Shown: piece by piece, positions 1 through 4,823 of the stretch
Layout of the letters: every line of letters starts with the position of its first letter
Position numbering within the stretch: the first letter of the stretch is position 1
Source: Clostridiales bacterium
Lineage (GTDB): Bacteria > Bacillota > Clostridia > UBA1381
DNA length: 5,180 bases
Assembly (NCBI GenBank): GCA_003453455.1
Contig: DMLG01000083.1
Location: 1-5,180, forward strand
Direction of reading: 5' to 3'
Program-made: the position numbers and the translations under genes
Notes under the pieces: model-generated
What the model saw: only the letters and a program-made list of their open reading frames with translations
Database searches by the model: none
What the model was told of the DNA's origin: nothing

Positions 1-159
1 GGAAAGGTTCAGCTTGTTGGTTTCGGTACATTTGAAGTTAGAGCAAGAGGCGCAAGAACAGGTAAAAACCCAAGAACAGGCGCTGCTATAAAGATTGCAG
101 CATCAAAGGTTCCTGCTTTCAAGGCAGGCAAGGCTTTAAAAGTTGCTGTAAACAAATAA
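1..159 (+). CDS. hup: HU-family nucleoid DNA-binding protein (3' part; 5' end outside window)
   Basis: The window opens in frame inside this gene; the last 52 residues and the TAA stop are visible. HU dimers bind and bend DNA with little sequence preference and compact the nucleoid. The visible part starts in the first beta strand with [15 protein letters not shown], which is the HU/IHF signature. It continues through the DNA-contacting beta arm RTGKNPRTG, whose proline is the residue that wedges between base pairs in this family, and ends in a lysine-rich tail ([16 protein letters not shown]). HU proteins are about 90 residues, so roughly 40 N-terminal residues are missing to the left. A terminator follows 12 bases after the stop, so hup probably forms its own transcript end although it sits next to rqcP, an arrangement common in Clostridia. 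HU rather than IHF is inferred from the lineage. Confidence 0.95.
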   Translation, partial: GKVQLVGFGTFEVRARGARTGKNPRTGAAIKIAASKVPAFKAGKALKVAVNK

Positions 160-170
160 TTAAAGCTATC

Positions 171-202
171 AAGGAGCTTCCACTTTGCGGGGGCTTCTTT
201 TT
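171..202 (+). terminator. Rho-independent terminator after hup
   Basis: Bases 171-181 (AAGGAGCTTCC) pair with 189-199 (GGGGGCTTCTT) over 11 positions, including three G-U wobbles, with a 7-base loop. The U-run is at 198-202. It lies directly after the HU stop codon and before rqcP. The wobble pairs make the stem weaker than the other terminators here, so partial readthrough into rqcP is possible. No convincing separate promoter for rqcP is visible. Confidence 0.7.
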
Positions 203-228
203 CATATGAAATAGAAGAAGGAAAATGT

Positions 229-468
229 ATGAGACTTGATAAATTTCTTAAAGTGTCGCGGCTTATAAAAAGACGCACAATAGCAAATGAGGCATGTGAC
301 GCGCAAAGAGTTGAGGTAAACGGACACATTGCAAAAGCGTCTTATGATGTTAAAGAGGGAGATGTAATATCCATACGCATGGGTGAAAAGGTGATAAAGG
401 CGGAAGTTACCGATATTAGAGAGCATGCGCTTAAAAATGACGCCCCTCTTATGTATAAGCTTTTGTAA
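229..468 (+). CDS. rqcP: S4-domain RNA-binding protein RqcP (YabO), ribosome-associated quality control
   Basis: This 79-residue protein is almost entirely one S4 RNA-binding domain (residues 1-60). It carries the family hallmark RLDKFLKVSRLIKRRT at residues 2-17 and the RVEVNG turn at 27-32. In Bacillus subtilis the orthologue binds stalled 50S subunits carrying peptidyl-tRNA and works with RqcH to add C-terminal alanine tails that mark the nascent chain for degradation. The short length, the absence of a pseudouridine synthase or methyltransferase domain and the position before yabP favour RqcP over the Hsp15-type S4 protein, which is a close relative. The start is ATG 229, with an AAGAAGG ribosome binding site ending at 221, 7 bases upstream. 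The C-terminus ends right after the LMYKLL motif, as in family members without a charged tail. A glutamine at residue 26 stands where a glycine is usual. Confidence 0.93.
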   Translation: MRLDKFLKVSRLIKRRTIANEACDAQRVEVNGHIAKASYDVKEGDVISIRMGEKVIKAEVTDIREHALKNDAPLMYKLL

Positions 469-494
469 TATATTAAAATGCCCCTTCATATCTT
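465..494 (+). promoter_or_regulatory. Possible sigma-E-like promoter for yabP-yabQ (weak)
   Basis: ATATATT at 468-474 resembles the -35 element of sigma-E (mother-cell) promoters. CATATCTT at 487-494 resembles the -10 element CATACAnT with two mismatches. The 12-base gap is slightly short. A start about 7 bases downstream would fall inside the terminator loop or 3' arm, so the transcript would lack the 5' arm of the hairpin and leave the yabP ribosome binding site free. The B. subtilis yabP-yabQ genes are known sporulation genes. This site is inference from a degenerate match. Confidence 0.25.
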
Positions 495-520
495 AAATGT
501 ATGAAGGGGTGTGTTTTTTT
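481..520 (+). terminator. Rho-independent terminator after rqcP, overlapping the yabP ribosome binding site
   Basis: A perfect 10-bp inverted repeat, CCCCTTCATA (481-490) and TATGAAGGGG (500-509), has a 9-base loop. After TGTG it is followed by seven T residues (514-520). It starts 12 bases after the rqcP stop and its T-run ends at the yabP start codon. The 3' arm contains the AAGGGG that serves as the yabP Shine-Dalgarno sequence. Readthrough transcripts should therefore have this site paired. Confidence 0.85.
504..509 (+). promoter_or_regulatory. yabP ribosome binding site within terminator stem
   Basis: AAGGGG lies 11 bases before ATG 521 and fixes the start of yabP. It is fully contained in the 3' arm (500-509) of the rqcP terminator, so it is paired whenever the complete hairpin forms. 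Confidence 0.65.
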
Positions 521-790
521 ATGGATATTCAGCAGGAAAAAAGTCAGGTTTTGGAGCTTAAAAACAGGGAACGGCTTACTGTTAATTTAGTGGAAAATGT
601 TGAACATTTTTCGCCGTCTGAAATAGTTCTTAAAACTGCGCTTGGAAGGCTAAAAATCGGCGGAAGCAATCTGCGTCTTGAAGATTTGTCAAAACAAAAC
701 GGGCAGATAGCGCTTACAGGCAAGGTGGATACGGCAATTTTTGCAGACATTAAGGATAAGCGCAGCTTTTTTAAGGACATTTTAAAGTGA
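521..790 (+). CDS. yabP: Sporulation protein YabP (YabP/YqfC family)
   Basis: An 89-residue soluble protein of the YabP/YqfC family, made in the mother cell during sporulation in B. subtilis; its molecular role is unknown. The family pattern is clear: a short polar N-terminus, then LTVNLVENVEHFSPSEIVLKT (residues 19-39), the glycine-containing strand LGRLKIGG (41-48), and a terminal strand region GQIALTGKV (61-69). The segment reads as repeated beta strands. I chose ATG 521 because AAGGGG at 504-509 lies 11 bases upstream. An in-frame ATG at 497 exists, but it lies inside the terminator loop and would add MYEGVCFF with no ribosome binding site. The stop codon overlaps the yabQ start (GTGA). 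YqfC is the close paralogue; the yabQ neighbour decides for YabP. Confidence 0.88.
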   Translation: MDIQQEKSQVLELKNRERLTVNLVENVEHFSPSEIVLKTALGRLKIGGSNLRLEDLSKQNGQIALTGKVDTAIFADIKDKRSFFKDILK

Positions 791-1251
791 GAATGTTTCT
801 TTTAACGACGCAGGAACTTTGGAGCTTTTTGACGGCTCAGGGTATAGCCGCTGCTTTATGCCTTTTATATGACTTTTTTGAGAGCTTAAAGACGGATAAT
901 ATGAAAAAAACAGCCGAAAACTTTTTCGATGCGGCTATATGGTTTTTACTTTCCGCAGGATTTTTTACAATGTGGCAAAAATTTCTTGCAGGCGAATTCC
1001 GTTGGTACACCGCTCTGGCGTTTGTGATAGCTTGTGTTTTGTATTATTTAACAATACACCGACCTGTATTTTCGGCATATTGCATAATTGTAAAAAAAAT
1101 TTATTCTTTTTTTAATATAATTTTCAAATTTCTCTTGACAGTATGGGGTTTTTTGGGTAAAATTACTATGTATTTGTCAAAGGTTTGCAAAAAAATATAT
1201 TATGTTGATTACGAAGGTAGTTATTATGAAAAAAACCAACGCAAGACTTGA
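787..1251 (+). CDS. yabQ: Spore cortex biosynthesis membrane protein YabQ
   Basis: A 154-residue integral membrane protein. In B. subtilis YabQ sits in the outer forespore membrane and is required for spore cortex formation. Family features are an N-terminal hydrophobic segment (about 13-30) ending in LYDFFESLK, where the family has a Gly-x-x-x-Asp-x-x-R-like stretch; a second segment FFDAAIWFLLSAGFF (46-60); then the hallmark GEFRWYT (69-75) leading into a third segment (75-92). A fourth hydrophobic stretch (about 97-125) precedes a basic, tyrosine-rich tail. The start is GTG 787: AAGGA at 773-777 is 9 bases upstream and the GTG overlaps the yabP stop by 4 bases, which suggests translational coupling. 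ATG 793 is the alternative. The gene is shorter than the B. subtilis protein (about 210 residues). Its 3' end overlaps divIC and contains a promoter. Confidence 0.85.
   Translation: MRMFLLTTQELWSFLTAQGIAAALCLLYDFFESLKTDNMKKTAENFFDAAIWFLLSAGFFTMWQKFLAGEFRWYTALAFVIACVLYYLTIHRPVFSAYCIIVKKIYSFFNIIFKFLLTVWGFLGKITMYLSKVCKKIYYVDYEGSYYEKNQRKT
1135..1163 (+). promoter_or_regulatory. Sigma-A-type promoter inside yabQ, driving divIC-yabR
   Basis: TTGACA at 1135-1140 is a perfect -35 element. After exactly 17 bases comes TAAAAT (1158-1163), one mismatch from TATAAT. An AT-rich tract with A and T runs (1085-1130) lies just upstream, as expected for an UP-like element. Transcription would begin near 1170, giving a leader of about 55 bases before divIC ATG 1226. 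It would supply vegetative expression of the division gene independently of yabP-yabQ. This is the best promoter match in the window. Confidence 0.75.
1213..1219 (+). promoter_or_regulatory. divIC ribosome binding site, deciding the start
   Basis: GAAGGTA lies 8 bases upstream of ATG 1226. It falls downstream of the alternative in-frame ATG 1202, which has no such site, so 1226 is the better start. Confidence 0.7.
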
Positions 1252-1519
1252 TATTACCAAAATAATTATGGCGGCTACGGCAATAGTTTGCGTAGCTATG
1301 ATTGGCAAGGGAATTGCTGTTTCACCGATAATTGCGGCCAATAATGAAATGGCGGCAAAAATTATTGAAGATATAGACAGGGAAAACCACCGTATAGAAG
1401 AACTCAATAGGGATCTGGAAAATGCGGGAACGGATGAATATATCGAAAAAATCGCAAGAGAAAAGTTGGGTATGATAAAGGCGAATGAGATTGTCTTTAT
1501 CGACATATCCGGGCGGTAA
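1226..1519 (+). CDS. divIC: Septum formation initiator protein DivIC/FtsB
   Basis: A 97-residue single-pass membrane protein of the divisome; DivIC (FtsB in Gram-negatives) pairs with FtsL and DivIB and helps activate septal peptidoglycan synthesis. Layout: a short basic cytoplasmic N-terminus (MKKTNARLD), a transmembrane helix at about 11-35, a coiled coil at about 38-67 rich in Glu, Ile and Leu (AAKIIEDIDRENHRIEELN), and the conserved C-terminal motif IAREKLGMIKANEIVFID (76-93), which identifies the family. The start at 1226 is set by the ribosome binding site at 1213-1219 and gives a typical length. The gene overlaps the end of yabQ by 26 bases, and a sigma-A promoter inside yabQ probably provides growth-phase expression. 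A longer form from ATG 1202 would add eight hydrophobic residues and is less likely. Confidence 0.9.
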   Translation: MKKTNARLDITKIIMAATAIVCVAMIGKGIAVSPIIAANNEMAAKIIEDIDRENHRIEELNRDLENAGTDEYIEKIAREKLGMIKANEIVFIDISGR

Positions 1520-1543
1520 TAAACAGGGGGAATTCGTTAGTTT

Positions 1544-1978
1544 ATGGCTTTGAAAATCGGAAGTATTGCCTCAGGCAAAGTGCAGAGTGTTATGCCGTTT
1601 GGAGCATTTGTATCCCTTGATGACAATAAATCAGGACTTGTGCATATATCTGAGATAACAAATGAATATGTGGAGAATATAAACGACTATATCAAGGTAG
1701 GAGAAACAGTCAGTGTGAAGGTTTTGGATATTGATAAGTCGGGAAAGATAAGTCTTTCAATCAAAAAGGCAAAACCAAGAGCGGAGGAACCGAAAAAGAA
1801 TACGGGGCGCATACGCCCTGCGGATATTGATTGGAGCGGTAATTCTGAAAAAGACCTTTCCTTTGAAGATAAACTGTCCAAATTCAAAAAAGATGCAGAT
1901 GAGAAGATGCTTGCATTAAAGCGTTCAAATGAATCAAAGCGCTCAGGCGGTTATCGCAGGGGCGGCGGCACATATTGA
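1544..1978 (+). CDS. yabR: S1 RNA-binding domain protein YabR
   Basis: A 144-residue protein of the YabR/general-stress-protein-13-like S1 family. Residues 4-75 form one S1 domain with the classic pattern: GKVQSVMPFGAFVSL (11-25), GLVHISEI (31-38), a V-G-E-x-V-x-V-K-V core and a closing GKISLSIK (67-74). S1 domains bind single-stranded RNA. After a charged linker, the segment SFEDKLSKFKKDADEKMLALK (106-126) is a predicted amphipathic helix typical of this family. The tail is basic and glycine-rich (SGGYRRGGG). ATG 1544 is the first possible start, because an in-frame TAG lies at 1538. AGGGGG at 1525-1530 is 13 bases upstream, a rather long gap. It lies 24 bases after divIC, as in B. subtilis, and probably shares its promoter. 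The exact RNA target is unknown. Confidence 0.9.
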   Translation: MALKIGSIASGKVQSVMPFGAFVSLDDNKSGLVHISEITNEYVENINDYIKVGETVSVKVLDIDKSGKISLSIKKAKPRAEEPKKNTGRIRPADIDWSGNSEKDLSFEDKLSKFKKDADEKMLALKRSNESKRSGGYRRGGGTY

Positions 1979-1982
1979 TGAT

Positions 1983-2006
1983 AAAAGGGGCATTGTGCCC
2001 CTTTTT
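1983..2006 (+). terminator. Rho-independent terminator after yabR
   Basis: A perfect 10-bp stem pairs AAAAGGGGCA (1983-1992) with TGCCCCTTTT (1996-2005) around a 3-base loop, and the T-run continues to 2006. It sits 4 bases after the yabR stop and closes the cluster. Because the stem has A-runs on its left side, it can also work in the reverse direction. Confidence 0.9.
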
Positions 2007-2041
2007 GTTGATTATGAAAACTATTCGAAAGGAATATAAAA

Positions 2042-3487
2042 ATGAGCGATAAATTAAATCTTACTATGCTTACGGATTTTTATGAATTTACAATGGCAAA
2101 CGGCTTTTTCTGCGAGGGAATGGGCGAAAAAACAGCATATTTTGATATGTTTTTCAGGAGCATACCCTCAGACGGCGGTTTTGCTATTATGGCAGGTGTC
2201 GAGCAGCTTATTGACTATTTCAAAAATCTTAAATTTACCTCCGAAGATATAGAGTATTTAAGAAGTAAAGGGATTTTTGGCGAGGAATACTTAAAATACC
2301 TTGAAAATTTCAAGTTTTCCTGCGATGTTTGGGCGATTCCTGAGGGTACGCCGATTTTTCCGCAGGAACCAATCGTTACGGTGCGTGGTCCGGTAGTTCA
2401 GGCACAGTTTTTAGAAACAATGATACTGCTTACAGTAAATCATCAAAGCCTTATTGCAACAAAGGCTAACAGAATTGTGCGGGCAGCGGACGGACGCCCT
2501 GTAATGGAGTTCGGCTCACGGAGAGCACAGGGGGCTGACGCGGCAATTCTGGGCGCAAGGGCGGCATATATAGGCGGTTGCAGCGGAACAGCATGCGCCA
2601 TAGCTGACAGAGAGTATAAAGTTCCTGCACTTGGAACTATGGCACATAGCTGGGTACAGCTTTTCGATAGCGAATATGAGGCTTTTTGCGCATATGCAAG
2701 ACAGTATCCCGACAGCTGTATGCTGCTGATTGATACCTATAATGTGTTGGAATCGGGACTTCCCAATGCAATAAAGGTTTTTGACGAAGTGTTAAAACCT
2801 ATGAATAAGCGTCCTAAGGGCGTCAGGATAGATTCGGGAGATATAACCTATCTTTCTAAAAAGTGCCGAAAAATTCTTGATGATGCAGGGTATCCTGATT
2901 GCGGAATATGCGCATCAAATTCACTTGACGAGTATATAATACGCGACACCTTGATGCAGGGCGCACAAATTGCCTCATTCGGCGTGGGCGAAAGGCTTAT
3001 AACATCTATGGAATCCCCAATTTTTGGCGGAGTATATAAGCTCGTCGCAACAGAGGACAGCAAGGGCAATATTACGCCGAAAATCAAGATTTCGGAAAAT
3101 GTTGCAAAAATTACAACACCGGGATTTAAACAGGTTTACAGGCTGTATTCAAAAGAAACGGGAGCGGCAATTGCCGATGTTGTGACATTAAGAGATGAGA
3201 TAATAGATAGCGATAAGCCGTATGAGCTTTTTGACCAGGAGCATACATGGAAGAAAAAAACGGTTACAGACTTTTATGTAAGACCTCTTTTGAAACAGAT
3301 TGTAAAAGCAGGCGAGTGCGTTTATGAAAGTCCTTCAATTGAGGCATTAAAGGAGTATTGCGCTCTTGAAGTAGACAAGCTGTGGGATGAGGTAAAAAGA
3401 TTTGAAAATCCGCATAAATACTATGTGGATTTATCCGAAAAGCTTTGGAGTATAAAGCAAAAAATGCTTGATGAATTTTCAAAATAA
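2042..3487 (+). CDS. pncB: Nicotinate phosphoribosyltransferase
   Basis: A 481-residue cytosolic enzyme that joins nicotinate to PRPP, with ATP hydrolysis, to give nicotinate mononucleotide; this is the entry step of the Preiss-Handler NAD salvage pathway. The N-terminal TDFYEFTMANGFF (11-23) is a hallmark that separates it from nicotinamide phosphoribosyltransferase. Other family landmarks are EFGSRRAQG (156-164), GTMAHS (198-203) with His202 as the likely phosphorylated histidine, LIDTYN (229-234), VRIDSGD (261-267) for PRPP/phosphate binding, and FGVGE (313-317). Length and motifs fit the full-size form found in Bacillota. The start is ATG 2042, with AAAGGA at 2028-2033 8 bases upstream. 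No promoter is evident in the 35 bases after the yabR terminator, so it may depend on readthrough or on an unseen upstream promoter. The PnuC-type transporter downstream supports a role in vitamin salvage. Confidence 0.95.
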   Translation: MSDKLNLTMLTDFYEFTMANGFFCEGMGEKTAYFDMFFRSIPSDGGFAIMAGVEQLIDYFKNLKFTSEDIEYLRSKGIFGEEYLKYLENFKFSCDVWAIPEGTPIFPQEPIVTVRGPVVQAQFLETMILLTVNHQSLIATKANRIVRAADGRPVMEFGSRRAQGADAAILGARAAYIGGCSGTACAIADREYKVPALGTMAHSWVQLFDSEYEAFCAYARQYPDSCMLLIDTYNVLESGLPNAIKVFDEVLKPMNKRPKGVRIDSGDITYLSKKCRKILDDAGYPDCGICASNSLDEYIIRDTLMQGAQIASFGVGERLITSMESPIFGGVYKLVATEDSKGNITPKIKISENVAKITTPGFKQVYRLYSKETGAAIADVVTLRDEIIDSDKPYELFDQEHTWKKKTVTDFYVRPLLKQIVKAGECVYESPSIEALKEYCALEVDKLWDEVKRFENPHKYYVDLSEKLWSIKQKMLDEFSK

Positions 3488-3530
3488 AAATGCTTGCGGA
3501 GGTTCCGCTTTCGGTCGGAACCTCCGCAAG
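3486..3530 (-). terminator. Strong 15-bp hairpin after pncB; T-run only in the leftward direction
   Basis: CTTGCGGAGGTTCCG (3493-3507) and its perfect complement (3516-3530) enclose an 8-base loop. Read rightward, the stem is followed by AGAACATAAA, which lacks a U-run. Read leftward, it is followed by CA and then TTTTT (complement of 3486-3490). It may block leftward transcription from entering pncB. It could also act as a stable 3' end for pncB mRNA on the + strand; the two roles are not exclusive. Confidence 0.5.
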
Positions 3531-3549
3531 AGAACATAAAAATCAAACA

Positions 3550-3567
3550 GACTGCCGCCGGGTAGTC
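3550..3567 (+). other. Small hairpin in the pnuC leader
   Basis: GACTGCC (3550-3556) pairs with GGTAGTC (3561-3567), with one G-U pair, around the loop GCCG. It lies upstream of the terminator of the pnuC leader and may form part of a ligand- or protein-binding region. The match to any known riboswitch class is not clear to me. Confidence 0.45.
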
Positions 3568-3570
3568 AGT

Positions 3571-3640
3571 ATTACGTTTTGTAATGCACACGACGCATAT
3601 CGTAAGGCCCATGAAGATATGCGGTGTGTGTTATTTTTTT
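3571..3640 (+). promoter_or_regulatory. Terminator/antiterminator leader (attenuator) before pnuC
   Basis: The terminator fold pairs CGCATATC (3594-3601) with GATATGCG (3616-3623). It extends through CACAC (3587-3591) with GTGTG (3624-3628), leaving GA at 3592-3593 as a bulge. Wobble-containing pairs continue between 3581-3586 and 3629-3634. Seven T residues follow at 3634-3640. Alternative folds compete: ATTAC (3571-3575) with GTAAT (3581-3585), or TTACG (3572-3576) with CGTAA (3601-3605) plus ATGC (3584-3587) with GCAT (3595-3598). These would disrupt the terminator stem. The T-run directly abuts the pnuC ribosome binding site. This is an attenuator by arrangement; the signal is unknown. 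Confidence 0.6.
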
Positions 3641-3651
3641 GAGGTGATAAA

Positions 3652-4368
3652 ATGCTTACTGATATGCTCTATAACCCTTTTAAAAAACTCGAAAAGCATG
3701 AATGGATTTTGTGGTTAATTTCTCTTGTTGCGGTTCTGCTACCCGGTATTTTATCGAAAAGTTCCGATTTTCTTACGCTTCTGTCAACTGCCACAGGCGT
3801 AACAGCCCTAATCTTTGTGGCACGGGGCGACGCTTGGGGACAGCTTTTAACCATGGTTTTCGGCGTTTTATATGCGTTTGTTTCGTACCGCACGAAATAT
3901 TACGGCGAAATGATAACCTATGTCGGTATGTCTCTCCCTGCGGCAGGGTTTGCTCTTTACTCATGGCTAAAAAACCCTTACAGGCAAGGCGAAGTTAAGA
4001 TACATAAGCTCAAAAAAGCCGAAATTATCGGAATAATTTCGGCTTCGTTATTCGTGACTTTTATATTCTTTTTTTTACTTAAAGCTCTTGGCACTGCAAG
4101 GCTTTCAGTCAGCACCGTATCTGTTTTTACAAGTTTTCTTGCCTGCGCCCTGCTGTTTTTCAGAAGTCCGTATTATGCACTTGCCTACGGAGCAAACGAT
4201 ATTGTCCTAATTGTTCTCTGGGTGCTTGCCTCTTTAAAAGATTTATCGTACCTGCCTATGGTTATGTGCTTTGCGGCTTTTCTTGCCAACGACTCTTACG
4301 GCTTTTTCAGCTGGAAAATCCGTGAAAAAAAGCAAAAATTAAGCAATAACCGACCACGCCTCAACTAA
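3652..4368 (+). CDS. pnuC: PnuC-family transporter, probably for nicotinamide riboside or a related vitamin
   Basis: A 238-residue membrane protein with about seven or eight hydrophobic segments (roughly 18-33, 39-56, 63-79, 87-105, 123-143, 155-170, 181-195 and 199-212). PnuC proteins passively import nicotinamide riboside, thiamine or riboflavin, which is then trapped by phosphorylation. Family marks are GVTALIFVARGDAWG (49-63), the FGVLYAFVSYRTKYYGEM stretch (70-87), LYSWLKNP (102-109), and the closing ANDSYGFFSW (212-221) followed by a basic tail. The start is ATG 3652, with a near-perfect GAGGTGAT ribosome binding site at 3641-3648. The pncB neighbour favours an NAD-precursor substrate, but the PnuT (thiamine) or PnuX (riboflavin) subtypes cannot be excluded from sequence alone. 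An attenuator-like leader precedes it. The last 30 bases overlap the converging glycosylase gene, and an antisense terminator sits inside the gene. Confidence 0.85.
   Translation: MLTDMLYNPFKKLEKHEWILWLISLVAVLLPGILSKSSDFLTLLSTATGVTALIFVARGDAWGQLLTMVFGVLYAFVSYRTKYYGEMITYVGMSLPAAGFALYSWLKNPYRQGEVKIHKLKKAEIIGIISASLFVTFIFFFLLKALGTARLSVSTVSVFTSFLACALLFFRSPYYALAYGANDIVLIVLWVLASLKDLSYLPMVMCFAAFLANDSYGFFSWKIREKKQKLSNNRPRLN
4012..4045 (-). terminator. Leftward Rho-independent terminator inside pnuC, serving the convergent operon
   Basis: A perfect 13-bp inverted repeat (4016-4028 with 4033-4045, core GCCGAAATTAT) encloses the tetraloop CGGA. Read on the - strand it is followed by six T residues (complement of 4012-4017). 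It is the first terminator met by transcripts leaving the glycosylase gene, about 295 bases past its stop codon. On the + strand the sequence encodes part of PnuC and has no U-run after the stem. Confidence 0.7.
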
Positions 4369-4812
4369 TTTTTCAAAAGACCACGCCGCATTCGCAGGTG
4401 AGGTTGATGGCAGACAAACCGCTTCAATGCCGAGCTTATCTCTTGTATATATATTGTAGTATTTTTCCGCCGCTTTGCCGTTTACATATATACGGCTTAC
4501 GGCGGAGTTTTTTATAATAACGCTAAGGTCGTTTGCGGTCACGTTTTTTATTGAGCTGTCGGAACTGCCGACTATATCACACGAAGCAATAACATCCCAC
4601 ATAGCAAGCCCGTGCGATAGTGCAAATTCGGTTTTTTCCTCGATTGTAAGCGGCGTTTCACACCCGAAAACTGCGGCGGCAACACGCCAAAATCGGTTTT
4701 GCGGATGTCCGTAAAAAAACATTTGTTCTCTCGATTTAACAGACGGAAAACTCCCTAAAATAAGCACTTTTGAGTTTTTGTCATAAAGAGGCGGAAACGG
4801 ATGTTTTATCAT
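4339..4812 (-). CDS. DNA-deoxyinosine (hypoxanthine-DNA) glycosylase, UDG superfamily
   Basis: A 157-residue base-excision repair enzyme of the uracil-DNA-glycosylase superfamily, subfamily of hypoxanthine-DNA glycosylases (family 6). It should remove hypoxanthine arising from adenine deamination. Sequence marks are motif 1 LILGSFPS (17-24), YGHPQNRFW (34-42), whose Asn39 is the residue assigned to catalysis in this subfamily, and the C-terminal LPSTSPANAAWSFEKL (134-149), which is the superfamily DNA-binding loop in its subfamily form. Length is normal, about 160 residues. The start is ATG at 4810-4812, with AGGGGAG at about 4819-4825 6 bases upstream. The stop codon of the upstream membrane-protein gene overlaps that ribosome binding site, so the two genes are likely co-transcribed. 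The 3' end overlaps pnuC by 30 bases tail to tail, and termination appears to occur inside pnuC. Confidence 0.88.
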   Translation of the reverse strand: MIKHPFPPLYDKNSKVLILGSFPSVKSREQMFFYGHPQNRFWRVAAAVFGCETPLTIEEKTEFALSHGLAMWDVIASCDIVGSSDSSIKNVTANDLSVIIKNSAVSRIYVNGKAAEKYYNIYTRDKLGIEAVCLPSTSPANAAWSFEKLVEAWSVIA

Positions 4813-4823
4813 ACAATACTCCC

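Noticed and set aside
372..379. Sigma-E -10-like CATACGCA inside rqcP
   Set aside because: No -35-like element is present at the required distance upstream.
9..489. Leftward open frames over hup and rqcP
   Set aside because: They are antisense to well-recognised genes, lack ribosome binding sites and resemble no family.
497..520. Earlier in-frame ATG at 497 for YabP
   Set aside because: It lies in the loop of the terminator, lacks a ribosome binding site and adds a non-conserved MYEGVCFF extension; ATG 521 with AAGGGG fits better.
1202..1225. Earlier in-frame ATG at 1202 for DivIC
   Set aside because: The ribosome binding site at 1213-1219 lies downstream of it and serves ATG 1226; the extra eight residues are not typical of the family.
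2008..2041. Promoter TTGATT ... TATAAA before pncB
   Set aside because: The two hexamers are separated by 22 bases, too far for a sigma-A promoter, and the -10 would overlap the start codon region.
3531..3651. Thiamine pyrophosphate or NAD riboswitch before pnuC
   Set aside because: The conserved cores I know (for example CUGAGA and the ACC-CUG-AUC region of the thiamine element) are absent; only an unassigned attenuator can be supported.
3702..3998. Open + strand frame within pnuC
   Set aside because: It overlaps PnuC in another frame, is rich in Cys and Arg with no recognisable domain, and lacks a ribosome binding site; it is a shadow of the real gene.
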